A DNA stretch of 64,000 bases from Paraburkholderia sp. (GTDB lineage: Bacteria; Pseudomonadota; Gammaproteobacteria; Burkholderiales; Burkholderiaceae), in assembly GCF_028283785.1 (NCBI RefSeq), contig NZ_JAPWKB010000019.1, forward strand, positions 392,001 through 456,000, in the 5' to 3' direction. Shown here piece by piece: positions 1 through 8,589 of the stretch (within the stretch, counting starts at the first letter, position 1; the number at the start of each line of letters is the position of its first letter). A program made the translations under genes and the position numbers. Under the pieces are notes generated by a model. It did not search any database, was not told where the DNA came from, and saw only the letters and a program-made list of their open reading frames with translations.

Positions 1-1143
1 AAGACCACGCTCGCGCGCCTGATGGCCGACGCGTTCCACGCGCAGTTCATCGCGCTGTCGGCGGTGCTGTCGGGCGTGAAGGACATTCGTGAAGCCGTCG
101 AAACCGCGCAGATCCATCGCGCGAACGGCCATCAGACGCTGGTGTTCGTCGACGAAGTGCATCGCTTCAACAAGAGCCAGCAGGACGCGTTCTTGCCGCA
201 CGTCGAGTCGGGGCTGTTCGTGTTCGTCGGCGCGACGACGGAAAACCCGTCGTTCGAAGTGAACAGCGCGCTGCTGTCGCGGGCGGCCGTCTATGTGCTC
301 AAAAGCCTGACCGACGACGAGCAGCGCGAGTTGCTCGACCGTGCGCAACAGGAACTCGGCGGGCTCACGTTCACCGACGAATCCCGCGACGCGCTGGTCG
401 GTTCCGCCGACGGCGACGGCCGCAAGCTTCTGAACAACCTCGAAATCGTCGCGCGCGCAGCCGCCCAGCAAAAGACCACGGAGATCGACGGCGCGTTGCT
501 CGGCAGCGCGCTCGCGGAAAATCTGCGCCGCTTCGACAAAGGCGGCGACGCGTTCTACGACCAGATCAGCGCGCTGCACAAGTCGGTGCGCGGCAGCAAC
601 CCGGACGGCGCGCTGTACTGGTTCTGCCGGATGCTCGACGGCGGCGCCGATCCGCGTTATCTGGCGCGGCGCATCGTGCGCATGGCGTGGGAGGACATCG
701 GTCTGGCCGACCCGCGCGCGGCACGCATCACGCTCGACGCCGCCGAAACCTACGAGCGTCTCGGCACGCCGGAAGGCGAACTGGCGCTCGCGCAGGCGCT
801 CATCTATCTGGCGGTCGCGCCGAAGTCGAACGCGGGTTACAACGCGTACAACGAAGTGCGGCGCTTCGTCAGCAAGGATCAGTCGCGGGCGGTGCCGGTG
901 CATTTGCGCAACGCGCCGACCAAACTGATGAAGGAACTCGGCTACGGTCACGAATACCGTTACGCGCACGACGAACCCGACGCGTATGCGGCGGGCGAAA
1001 CGTATCTGCCCGACGGGATGCGCGAGCCGCACTGGTACCAGCCCACGCCGCGCGGGCTCGAAGGCAAGATCGGCGACAAGATGGCCCGGCTGGCCGAACT
1101 CGACGCGCAATGGCGCAGCGAGAACAAGCCGAAGAAAGGGTGA
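1..1143 (+). CDS. rarA: Replication-associated recombination protein A (RarA/MgsA), 5'-truncated by window edge
   Basis: AAA+ ATPase of the RarA/MgsA/WRNIP1 family, which acts at stalled replication forks. The reading frame is open from base 1 and begins inside the Walker A motif (KTTLARLMAD), so roughly the first 60 residues lie outside the window. About 380 residues are visible. Walker B reads VFVDEVHRFNKSQQ, followed by the sensor stretch GATTENPSFEVN that is characteristic of this family. The C-terminal half has the family hallmarks RMLDGGADPRYLARRIVRMA and WEDIGLADPRA. serS follows on the same strand after about 130 bases, the usual Burkholderia order. Seen: motifs and frame. Known: the family role in fork repair. 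No sign of damage apart from the edge. Confidence 0.95.
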   Translation, partial: KTTLARLMADAFHAQFIALSAVLSGVKDIREAVETAQIHRANGHQTLVFVDEVHRFNKSQQDAFLPHVESGLFVFVGATTENPSFEVNSALLSRAAVYVLKSLTDDEQRELLDRAQQELGGLTFTDESRDALVGSADGDGRKLLNNLEIVARAAAQQKTTEIDGALLGSALAENLRRFDKGGDAFYDQISALHKSVRGSNPDGALYWFCRMLDGGADPRYLARRIVRMAWEDIGLADPRAARITLDAAETYERLGTPEGELALAQALIYLAVAPKSNAGYNAYNEVRRFVSKDQSRAVPVHLRNAPTKLMKELGYGHEYRYAHDEPDAYAAGETYLPDGMREPHWYQPTPRGLEGKIGDKMARLAELDAQWRSENKPKKG

Positions 1144-1235
1144 GCGGCGTGCGCGTTGTGGCCCGCACGGCACCGCGCGCCGCAACGCAGCAACACGCAA
1201 TCACCTGGAAGCCCCGTCCGGCCTCGCCGGTGCGC

Positions 1236-1241
1236 TAAAAT
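1236..1241 (+). promoter_or_regulatory. Possible -10 element upstream of serS
   Basis: TAAAAT lies 35 bases before the serS start in the rarA-serS gap. No convincing -35 hexamer is visible at the right distance, so this is only a candidate. Confidence 0.25.
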
Positions 1242-1275
1242 CGCAGATTCATACAACGAACACCCGCCCCATCCC

Positions 1276-2574
1276 ATGCTCGATATCCAGCTGCTGCGCA
1301 AAGACCTCGACGGCGTCGCCAGGCGCCTCGCCGACCGCGGCTACACGCTCGACGTCGCGGCGTTCACCGCGCTCGAAGCGGAACGCCGTGCCATCCAGAC
1401 CCGCACCGAAGAACTCCAGGCGCGTCGTAACAGTCTGTCGAAGCAGATCGGCGCGATGAAAGGGCGAGGCGAGGACACGTCGGCGGTGATGGCCGAAGTC
1501 GGCGGTCTCGGCGACGAAATGAAGGCGTCGGCCGTTCAACTGGAAGACACGCAAAAGCGTGTGTCCGACCTGTTGCTCGGCATGCCGAACCTGGCGCACG
1601 AAAGCGTGCCGGCCGGCAAGGACGAATCGGAGAACGTTGAAGTGCGCCGTTGGGGCACGCCGCGTCAGTTCGATTTCGAAGTGAAGGATCACGTGGATGT
1701 CGGCACGCCGCTCGGCCTCGACTTCGAGACCGGCGCGAAGCTGTCGGGCGCGCGCTTCACGGTGCTGCGCGGTCAGATCGCGCGTCTGCATCGCGCGCTT
1801 GCGCAGTTCATGATCGACACGCACACGCAGCATCACGGCTACACGGAAATGTACACACCGTACATCGTGAATCCGGAAGTCCTGTATGGCACCGGCCAGC
1901 TTCCGAAGTTCGCCGACGACATGTTCCGTGTCGAGAAGGGCGGCGAAGAAAATACGGTTACGCAGTATCTGATCTCCACGTCCGAAATTTCGCTGACGAA
2001 CACAGTGCGCGACAGCATCGTCGAAGCAGATGCGCTGCCGATCAGGTTGACCGCGCATTCCCCGTGCTTCCGCTCGGAAGCGGGCTCGTATGGCCGCGAC
2101 ACGCGCGGTCTGATCCGTCAGCATCAGTTCGACAAGGTCGAAATGGTTCAGATCGTGGCGCCCGAAACGTCGTACGACGCGCTCGAGCAAATGGTCACGC
2201 ACGCGGAGGCGATCCTGCAAAAGCTGGAGCTGCCTTATCGCGTGATCACGCTGTGCACCGGCGACATGGGCTTCTCCGCCACCAAGACCTACGACCTCGA
2301 AGTGTGGTTGCCGGCGCAGAACACGTATCGCGAGATCTCCAGCTGCTCGAACACCGAAGCCTTCCAGGCGCGCCGGATGCAGGCGCGTTATCGCAATGCG
2401 CAAGGCAAGCCGGAGATGGTGCATACGTTGAACGGTTCGGGTCTCGCGGTGGGCCGTACGCTGGTCGCCGTGCTGGAGAACTTCCAGAACGCCGATGGCT
2501 CGGTGACGGTGCCGGCCGCGTTGCGTCCGTATCTGGGCGGACTCGAACGGCTTGAAGTGGTCGCCGCTGTTTGA
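1276..2574 (+). CDS. serS: Seryl-tRNA synthetase
   Basis: Class II aminoacyl-tRNA synthetase of 432 aa that charges tRNA-Ser with serine in the cytoplasm. The N-terminal region (residues about 1-105) is the long antiparallel coiled-coil arm that grips the tRNA-Ser variable arm. The catalytic core carries the class II motifs, including the motif 2 region with FRSEAGSYGRDTRGLIRQHQ and the motif 3 region GSGLAVGRTLVAVLEN. The start MLDIQLLRKDLDGVA matches the family N-terminus; an in-frame extension upstream is not family-like. Its substrate tRNA-Ser(CGA) is encoded about 120 bases downstream from its own promoter. Confidence 0.98.
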   Translation: MLDIQLLRKDLDGVARRLADRGYTLDVAAFTALEAERRAIQTRTEELQARRNSLSKQIGAMKGRGEDTSAVMAEVGGLGDEMKASAVQLEDTQKRVSDLLLGMPNLAHESVPAGKDESENVEVRRWGTPRQFDFEVKDHVDVGTPLGLDFETGAKLSGARFTVLRGQIARLHRALAQFMIDTHTQHHGYTEMYTPYIVNPEVLYGTGQLPKFADDMFRVEKGGEENTVTQYLISTSEISLTNTVRDSIVEADALPIRLTAHSPCFRSEAGSYGRDTRGLIRQHQFDKVEMVQIVAPETSYDALEQMVTHAEAILQKLELPYRVITLCTGDMGFSATKTYDLEVWLPAQNTYREISSCSNTEAFQARRMQARYRNAQGKPEMVHTLNGSGLAVGRTLVAVLENFQNADGSVTVPAALRPYLGGLERLEVVAAV

Positions 2575-2595
2575 CGATTTTTTTCGAGAGGGGGC

Positions 2596-2624
2596 TTGGA
2601 AAGTGAGATTAGCTGTTCTATAAT
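2596..2624 (+). promoter_or_regulatory. Sigma-70 promoter of tRNA-Ser(CGA)
   Basis: TTGGAA (2596-2601) and a perfect TATAAT (2619-2624) are separated by exactly 17 bases, about 70 bases before the mature tRNA. The spacing and -10 are consensus, as expected for a stable RNA gene. Confidence 0.8.
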
Positions 2625-2693
2625 CTTTTTTCTCCAAGCAGCGACCCGCTTGTAGATGGTGAGCAGCGCAGTCAGGCGTTCATCAGAAATGCC

Positions 2694-2784
2694 GGAAAGG
2701 TGGCAGAGTGGTCGAATGCGCCGGACTCGAAATCCGGTGTACAGTTATGCTGTACCGTGAGTTCGAATCTCACCCTTTCCGCCA
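2694..2784 (+). tRNA. tRNA-Ser(CGA)
   Basis: A 91-nt class II tRNA with a long variable arm. The 7-bp acceptor stem pairs GGAAAGG with CCTTTCC, followed by discriminator G and an encoded CCA. The anticodon loop CTCGAAA (2726-2732) gives anticodon CGA at 2728-2730, reading UCG serine codons. The T-loop is GTTCGAATC. It is flanked by a consensus promoter and a strong terminator, so it is a monocistronic unit. Confidence 0.97.
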
Positions 2785-2792
2785 AAATTATG

Positions 2793-2825
2793 AAAACCCC
2801 GCAGGGTAAAATCTGCGGGGTTTTT
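2793..2825 (+). terminator. Rho-independent terminator of tRNA-Ser(CGA)
   Basis: GC-rich stem AACCCCGCAG / CTGCGGGGTT with loop GGTAAAAT followed by a T run, starting 9 bases after the tRNA CCA. Confidence 0.9.
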
Positions 2826-2970
2826 GCTTTTTGCGCCGCGATAATCCAGTCATGCGTGCCCGGTTCGGGCCTTCGATATCTTCCGGTCGTCCAGTGCGCT
2901 GCCGCACTTTTAGCCGATCCGGGAATCGTGTAAAAATTAGCGCTTGAGTCAGTATTGCAGGCGGGGGCGC

Positions 2971-4212
2971 ATGAACACATTAGCTGGCACGGACGATAGC
3001 GCCGACGCCATTTCGCAGGTCGTGGCCGCGGTGAATCGTATCGATGCGATTCCCGCGATCTTGCGTTTGATCTGCGAGAACACCGGCATGGGATTCGCGG
3101 CGGTCGCGCGCGTGACCGACGGTACGTGGACCGCCTGCGCGGTTCGCGACACCGTGAACTTCGGTCTGAAGGTCGGCGGTCAACTCGAATTGCGCACCAC
3201 GCTGTGCTACGAATCGCGCACGGCGCGCGTGCCGATCGTGATCGACAATTTCGACGCCGATCCCGTCTATCGCGGTCATCACACATCACGCATCTACAAG
3301 CTCGGCAGTTATATCTCCGTGCCGATCGTGCTGCCCGACGGCTCGTACTTCGGCAATCTCTGCGCGATCGATGCGCATCCCGCGCCCATCAAGGACGGCC
3401 GCACACTCGGCATGTTCGAAGTGTTCGCGAGCCTGATCGCGCTGCAACTCGTCAACGAAATGCGTCGCGAGGCGGCGGAAAATGCGCTGTTGGACGAACG
3501 CGAAACCGCGAAGCTGCGCGAGCAGTTCATCGCCGTGCTCGGCCACGACTTGCGCAATCCGCTGTCGGCGGTGAGTGCGAACGCGGAACTGCTGACGCTG
3601 CGCAAGAACGAGCCGGACCTGATGCGGATCGGTCAGCGGCTCAAGTCCACCACGCAACGGATGTCGCGTCTGATCGACGACGTGATGGATTTCGCGCGCG
3701 GCCGCCTCGGCTCGGGAATCGGTGTGTCGATCGAAACCGAGAGCGAACTCGGCGCGTCGCTGCAAAACGTCGTCAACGAATTGCGCGAGGCGAATCCAGA
3801 CCGGATCGTCGTCGATGAGATCGCGGTGAACGTGCCGGTCCGCTGCGACAAGGCGCGCATCCAGCAACTGCTGTCGAACCTGCTGGCCAACGCGTTGACG
3901 CACGGTTCGCCGTCGGCGCCGGTGACGGTCAAGGTCGGCGTGCACGACGGCAAGCTGTCGATGGCGGTGATCAACGGCGGCGACCTGATCGGTCCGGATA
4001 CGCTGGAACGCGTGTTCGAACCGTACTGGCGGCCGGCGTCGAGCAAGCCCGGCGGCGGTCTCGGGCTCGGTCTGTATATCTGCAAACAGATCGTCAAGGC
4101 GCACGGCGGCGCGCTGGAAGTCCGCTCGTCGCTCGACGAAGGCACCTGTTTCGTCGCAACCATCGGCACGCACGATCACGGCGTGCCGGGCGGCGACATC
4201 ACCGCGCCGTAA
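2971..4212 (+). CDS. GAF domain sensor histidine kinase (orphan)
   Basis: A 413-aa soluble histidine kinase; no membrane segment is visible. Residues about 15-165 form a GAF sensor domain (ending around NLCAIDAHPAP), then a short coiled linker, then a HisKA dimerisation domain with the phospho-acceptor His192 in VLGHDLRNPLSAV. The HATPase_c domain has the N-box LLSNLLANALTHG and the G-box GGGLGLGLYICKQIVKAHGG. The ATG at 2971 follows a G-rich Shine-Dalgarno stretch (GCGGGGGCGC). No response regulator is encoded beside it and the next gene is convergent, so the partner is unknown. The ligand of the GAF domain cannot be read from sequence. Confidence 0.88.
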   Translation: MNTLAGTDDSADAISQVVAAVNRIDAIPAILRLICENTGMGFAAVARVTDGTWTACAVRDTVNFGLKVGGQLELRTTLCYESRTARVPIVIDNFDADPVYRGHHTSRIYKLGSYISVPIVLPDGSYFGNLCAIDAHPAPIKDGRTLGMFEVFASLIALQLVNEMRREAAENALLDERETAKLREQFIAVLGHDLRNPLSAVSANAELLTLRKNEPDLMRIGQRLKSTTQRMSRLIDDVMDFARGRLGSGIGVSIETESELGASLQNVVNELREANPDRIVVDEIAVNVPVRCDKARIQQLLSNLLANALTHGSPSAPVTVKVGVHDGKLSMAVINGGDLIGPDTLERVFEPYWRPASSKPGGGLGLGLYICKQIVKAHGGALEVRSSLDEGTCFVATIGTHDHGVPGGDITAP

Positions 4213-4248
4213 CGGCCGCCGCCGCGCCCGGCCCGGCGCCGATGCCCC

Positions 4249-5094
4249 CTATTCGGTGAAATCCGTCGAGCGCGTCACGCTTTCCCACGCCGCGATTTCC
4301 GCATGCAACTCGGCCAGCTTGTCGTTGACCATCGACAGCGCGTCGTTGCCGAGCAGCAGATGCACCGGCGGGTTGTCCGCCGCGACGATCTTCAGCAACG
4401 CCTGCGCGGCTTTCGCCGGATCACCGGCCTGCTTGCCGCTGCGCGCCTGACGGGCCGCGCGAATCGGATCGAACAGCGTGTCGTAATCGGCGATGCTGCG
4501 CCCGGCGCGGACCATCGAGCGACCGGCCCAATCCGTGCGGAAACCGCCCGGCGCAACCGCCGTCACCTTGATCCCGAAACCCGCCACTTCCTTCGACAGC
4601 GACTCCGAAATGCCTTCAAGCGCGAACTTGCTGCCGTTGTAGTACGAGATGCCGGGCATCGTGATGAAGCCGCCCATCGACGTGATGTTGATGATGTGGC
4701 CGCTGCGCCGCTCGCGCATCGACGGCAACACGGCTTTCGTCATCGCGACCGCGCCGAATACGTTGACGTCGAACTGGCGGCGCAGTTCGTCGAGCGGCGA
4801 TTCTTCCATCGTGCCTTCGTGGCCATAACCCGCGTTATTCACCAGCACGTCGATCGGACCGACGCGCTTCGACACCGCGTCGACTGCTGCCGGAATCGCG
4901 TCGAAGTCCGACACGTCGAGCACCAGCGCATGCGCGCGGCTCGCATCGAGCGCTTCGAACTCCTGGCGCGCCGGCTCGTCACGCACGGTGCCGATGACCG
5001 TGTGACCATCCTTTAATGCTGCTTCGGCAAATGCGCGACCAAAGCCGCTGCTGACGCCGGTAATCAGGAAAATCTTGCTGGTTTCATTGCTCAT
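4249..5094 (-). CDS. Short-chain dehydrogenase/reductase (SDR family oxidoreductase)
   Basis: A 281-aa classical SDR. The Rossmann motif is TGVSSGFGRAFAEAAL near the N-terminus, NNAGYG follows at the expected place, and the catalytic set is Ser in NITSMGG with YYNGSK (Tyr-x3-Lys). The chosen ATG (complement of 5092-5094) has a GAGGAG Shine-Dalgarno upstream; a longer in-frame start at 5166 lacks one. It is divergent from an AraC-type regulator about 200 bases away, a common arrangement where the regulator controls the reductase. The substrate is unknown. It resembles the group of SDRs annotated as oxidoreductases acting on aldehydes or ketones. Confidence 0.9.
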   Translation of the reverse strand: MSNETSKIFLITGVSSGFGRAFAEAALKDGHTVIGTVRDEPARQEFEALDASRAHALVLDVSDFDAIPAAVDAVSKRVGPIDVLVNNAGYGHEGTMEESPLDELRRQFDVNVFGAVAMTKAVLPSMRERRSGHIINITSMGGFITMPGISYYNGSKFALEGISESLSKEVAGFGIKVTAVAPGGFRTDWAGRSMVRAGRSIADYDTLFDPIRAARQARSGKQAGDPAKAAQALLKIVAADNPPVHLLLGNDALSMVNDKLAELHAEIAAWESVTRSTDFTE

Positions 5095-5295
5095 GCTGAT
5101 GCGCTCCTCGTAACGAACTCCAGGAACCCGACGCGGCACTGCGAATCGCCGGGACATGTTGCGCATGGTAGGCGCGCGCCAATGTGAAGCGAATACCGGT
5201 TCATCTGCGATGTTTGCCTAATCCTATGAGTGTCTGGAATTCCACGCAGACCGGACGTACATTGAAGCCTGTCCTGACCTGTCGCGAGAGCCGCT

Positions 5296-6288
5296 GTGCC
5301 GTACGATTCCGCCCGATCCCACGATGCGCTGAAGCATCCGTCTGTCCAGCCGCCACCTACGCCGGAGATTCAGCGCCGGATGGTGACCTTGCTGGGCGCC
5401 CTCGCGCCCGACGAAGGCTACAACCTGTCGCCGTTGCCGGACGTCCGGTTTCTACGCTCCAACCGGCCGTTGCAGCGGACGCCCGTTTTGTATGACCCGG
5501 GCATCGTGATCGTCTGTCAGGGACGCAAGCGCGGCTATCTCGGCGATCAGGTGTTTGTGTACGACGAGCAGCACTATCTGGCGGTGTCGGTGCCGGTTCC
5601 TTTCACGATGGAGACGGAGGCCAGCGCCGGGCGACCGATGCTGGCGATCTATCTGCGGCTAGATTTCAACGTCGCCGCCGATCTGATGCTGCAACTCGAC
5701 GAACGCGTCGGCGATACCCATGCGAAGCCCAAAGGCCTCGTCTCGACGCCGCTCGATGCGCGGCTCGGCGACACCGTGCTGCGTTTTCTCGAAGCGATGA
5801 CGGTGCCGCTGGAAGCCGAACTGCTCGGCCCTTCACTGGTACGCGAAATCTATTTCCGGGTGCTGACCGGCGAGCAGGGCGGTTCGATGCGTGCCGCGCT
5901 GACGCGGCAAGGGCAGTTCGGACGGATTGCGCGCGCGATCCGCAAGATTCACCAGTGTTTCGGCGAGCCGCTCGACGTCGAACAACTCGCGCTCGAGGCG
6001 AACATGAGCGTGCCGTCCTTCCACACGCACTTCAAGGCCGTCACGCAGACCTCGCCGATGCAATATCTGAAGTCGACGCGCCTGCATCAGGCGCGTCTGT
6101 TGATGGTCAGAAACGACGTAACCGCGGGCGTGGCATGCGCGGAGGTCGGCTACGAAAGCGCGTCGCAATTCAGCCGCGAGTTCAAGCGTTTGTTTGGTTT
6201 GAGCCCCGTCGACGAAGTCGAGCGCATGAAACGGGCATTCGCGATTCCGCAAGCCGGACCGCCGTCGATCTACGTGTCGTCGCATTGA
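5296..6288 (+). CDS. AraC family transcriptional regulator
   Basis: A 330-aa regulator with an N-terminal AraC_N-type sensing domain (residues about 25-200, including GIVIVCQGRKRGYLGD) and a C-terminal pair of helix-turn-helix motifs (residues about 215-310: LDVEQLALEANMSVPSFHTH and VACAEVGYESASQFSREFKR). The start is GTG at 5296; in-frame ATG codons occur only inside the conserved domain. It is divergent from the SDR gene at 4249-5094 and probably regulates it; the 200-base intergenic region would hold the operator. The inducer is unknown. Confidence 0.9.
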   Translation: MPYDSARSHDALKHPSVQPPPTPEIQRRMVTLLGALAPDEGYNLSPLPDVRFLRSNRPLQRTPVLYDPGIVIVCQGRKRGYLGDQVFVYDEQHYLAVSVPVPFTMETEASAGRPMLAIYLRLDFNVAADLMLQLDERVGDTHAKPKGLVSTPLDARLGDTVLRFLEAMTVPLEAELLGPSLVREIYFRVLTGEQGGSMRAALTRQGQFGRIARAIRKIHQCFGEPLDVEQLALEANMSVPSFHTHFKAVTQTSPMQYLKSTRLHQARLLMVRNDVTAGVACAEVGYESASQFSREFKRLFGLSPVDEVERMKRAFAIPQAGPPSIYVSSH

Positions 6289-6458
6289 CCGCCGGCCGGT
6301 GGTCGCGCCTGGTTTGGCGCCGCCCATCCGCATTCGTCAGGATTTTCCCGCCCGCTGCATCCAATCCCCCGCGCTTCGCGTAATTCAGGCATGGACGCGC
6401 GGCGGCAAAGGCAACATGCGCCACGCGTCCCAGCCGAATCGCTACCGGAGACGCGTCG

Positions 6459-7769
6459 ATGGCTTATGCCGATGCCCGCTTTGCTTCACCCCATCTGCCG
6501 CGCGGCCAGCGGATCGCCGTCGTCGGTGCCGGCATCGCCGGGTTGGCGAGCGCCTATCTGCTGGCGCGCGATCATCAGGTGACCCTGTTCGAAGCCGGTT
6601 CGTACGCGGGCGGCCACACCAATAGCGTCGATGTGACGCTCGACGGTCACACGCATCCGGTCGATACCGGTTTCCTCGTATTCAACGACCGCACGTATCC
6701 GAACCTGATCGCACTGTTCGACGAACTCGGCGTGGCCTCGCATCCGAGCGAGATGTCGTTTTCGGTGTCGCTCGACGAAGGGCGGCTCGAATGGGCGGGC
6801 ACCAATCTGAACACGGTGTTCGCGCAACGGCGCAATCTGTTTTCGCCGACCTTTATCGGCATGCTGCGCGACATTGTCCGCTTCAACGGCAGCGCGCAGC
6901 AGAACCTCGACGTGGCCGCCGCGACCGGCGCCTCGATGGGCGATCTGCTCGCCGCGGGCGGCTATGGCGGCGCGTTCCAGCAGCACTATTTACTGCCGAT
7001 GGCCGCCGCGATCTGGTCGAGCGCGACCGCCGACGTGCTGCGGTTTCCGGCCACGACCTTTCTGCGCTTCTGTCTGAATCACGCGCTGTTGCAGGTGAAC
7101 CGCCGACCGCAATGGAGGTCGGTGATCGGCGGCGGACGCACCTACGTGCGCAAGATCGTCGATACGCTCGACGACGTGCGGATCGGCACGCCGGTGTACG
7201 GCGTGCGCCGCGATGCCGACGGCGTGGACGTATTGACCGATCGCGGCGCGCAGCGTTTCGACGCGCTGGTGCTGGCAACCCACGCGCCCGACTCGCTGCG
7301 TCTGCTGTCCGACGCCGACGACGCGGAACGCAGCGTGCTGCGCGCCGTGCGCTATCAACCGAACACGGCCGTCTTGCACACCGACATCAACCTGCTGCCG
7401 CGCCGCCGCCGCGTCTGGTCCGCGTGGAACTACCTCGGCGGACGCGGCATCGACGGCGCGCGTCCGGTCTGCGTCAGCTATCTGGTCAACCAGTTGCAGG
7501 CGTTGCCGTTTTCGACGCCGGTGGTCGTCACGCTGAACCCGGTTGCCGAACCCGCGCCGGGCACCGAGTTGCAACGTTTTACCTACGATCATCCACTGTT
7601 CGATCTGGCCGCAATCGATGCGCAGCAGCGTCTGCCGTCGCTGCAAGGCCAGCGCCGCACGTGGTTCGCGGGAGCGTGGACCGGCTACGGTTTTCACGAG
7701 GACGGTTTGAAATCGGCGTTGCGGGTCGCGGCGGATTTCGGCGCATCGCCGGCATGGGCGACGCTATGA
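6459..7769 (+). CDS. FAD-dependent oxidoreductase (amine oxidase / phytoene desaturase-like)
   Basis: A 436-aa flavoprotein with an N-terminal dinucleotide-binding motif VVGAGIAGLASAYLLAR and the following YAGGHTNS that typifies the amine-oxidase/protoporphyrinogen-oxidase-like fold. The C-terminal FAD contact is WFAGAWTGYGFHEDGLKSALRVA. It is the first gene of a three-gene set with DUF1365 (overlapping stop-start) and a cyclopropane-fatty-acid-synthase-like methyltransferase. In other proteobacteria this trio takes part in oxidative modification or methylation of membrane acyl chains, so an acyl-lipid desaturase/oxidase role is inferred. The exact reaction here is unknown. Confidence 0.88.
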   Translation: MAYADARFASPHLPRGQRIAVVGAGIAGLASAYLLARDHQVTLFEAGSYAGGHTNSVDVTLDGHTHPVDTGFLVFNDRTYPNLIALFDELGVASHPSEMSFSVSLDEGRLEWAGTNLNTVFAQRRNLFSPTFIGMLRDIVRFNGSAQQNLDVAAATGASMGDLLAAGGYGGAFQQHYLLPMAAAIWSSATADVLRFPATTFLRFCLNHALLQVNRRPQWRSVIGGGRTYVRKIVDTLDDVRIGTPVYGVRRDADGVDVLTDRGAQRFDALVLATHAPDSLRLLSDADDAERSVLRAVRYQPNTAVLHTDINLLPRRRRVWSAWNYLGGRGIDGARPVCVSYLVNQLQALPFSTPVVVTLNPVAEPAPGTELQRFTYDHPLFDLAAIDAQQRLPSLQGQRRTWFAGAWTGYGFHEDGLKSALRVAADFGASPAWATL

Positions 7770-8587
7770 CCGACGTGCGCGATCCGCGTCCCGCCGCGTG
7801 GTTGCTGACCGGCCGCGTGATGCACGAACGCTTGCGGCCGGCGCGCCATCGCTTCGCCTATCCGGTGTTTTGCGTGCGTTGCGATCTCGCACGGCTGGAC
7901 TCGCTCGACAGCGCGTGGTTCGGCGTGAATCGCTGGGCACCGCTGAGTCTGCACGCGCGCGATCACGGTCCGTGCGACGGCAGCGATCTCGGCGACTGGA
8001 TGCGCGCGCAACTGTCGGACGCAGGCATTCCCGCCGACGGCGCGATCTGGCTGCAAGCGTTTCCGCGCGTGTTCGGCTACGCGTTCAATCCGGTCAGCTT
8101 CTGGTTTTGCCACGACAGCGCAGGCGCGTTGCGTGCGTTGTTCGCGGAAGTCCGCAATACCTTCGGCGCGCGGCACGGCTATCTGCTGAGCGCGCCGGAC
8201 CACGCGCCGATCACGTCGTCCACTGAATTGCAGTGTCGCAAGGTGCTGCATGTGTCGCCGTTTTGCCGCGTCGAAGGCGGCTACACGTTTCGCGTACACG
8301 AGTCGCGGCAGCGGACATCGGTTGCGATCGACTATCACGACGCCGATGGTCTGCTGATCCGCACGATGCTCGGCGGACGGCTCGCGCCGTTGACGCGCGC
8401 CGCCGCACTCGGCGCGCTCGCGCGGCAACCGTTGCTGACGTTGGGCGTGGTCGCGCGGATTCACTGGCAGGCACTGCGGCTGTTTATCAAGCGCGTGCCG
8501 TTCTACGGCAAACATCCGGCGCCGGCGCCGTCGCCACGCGCGCAGGACTCGCACGCCGTTCGTCCCACATCGATCGAGGAGAGCTAG
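7766..8587 (+). CDS. DUF1365 domain-containing protein
   Basis: A 273-aa DUF1365 protein with family landmarks such as RHRFAYPVF near the N-terminus and FGYAFNPVSFWFCHD in the middle. The ATG at 7766 overlaps the stop of the FAD gene; another in-frame ATG lies at 7754. No catalytic motif is known to me for the family, but it is almost always found between an FAD amine-oxidase-like gene and a Cfa-like methyltransferase, as here. A role in membrane fatty-acid modification is inferred from that context alone. Confidence 0.9.
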   Translation: MTDVRDPRPAAWLLTGRVMHERLRPARHRFAYPVFCVRCDLARLDSLDSAWFGVNRWAPLSLHARDHGPCDGSDLGDWMRAQLSDAGIPADGAIWLQAFPRVFGYAFNPVSFWFCHDSAGALRALFAEVRNTFGARHGYLLSAPDHAPITSSTELQCRKVLHVSPFCRVEGGYTFRVHESRQRTSVAIDYHDADGLLIRTMLGGRLAPLTRAAALGALARQPLLTLGVVARIHWQALRLFIKRVPFYGKHPAPAPSPRAQDSHAVRPTSIEES

Positions 8588-8589
8588 AC

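Noticed and set aside
2700..2933. A 77-codon plus-strand frame
   Set aside because: It is the translation of tRNA-Ser(CGA) and its terminator.
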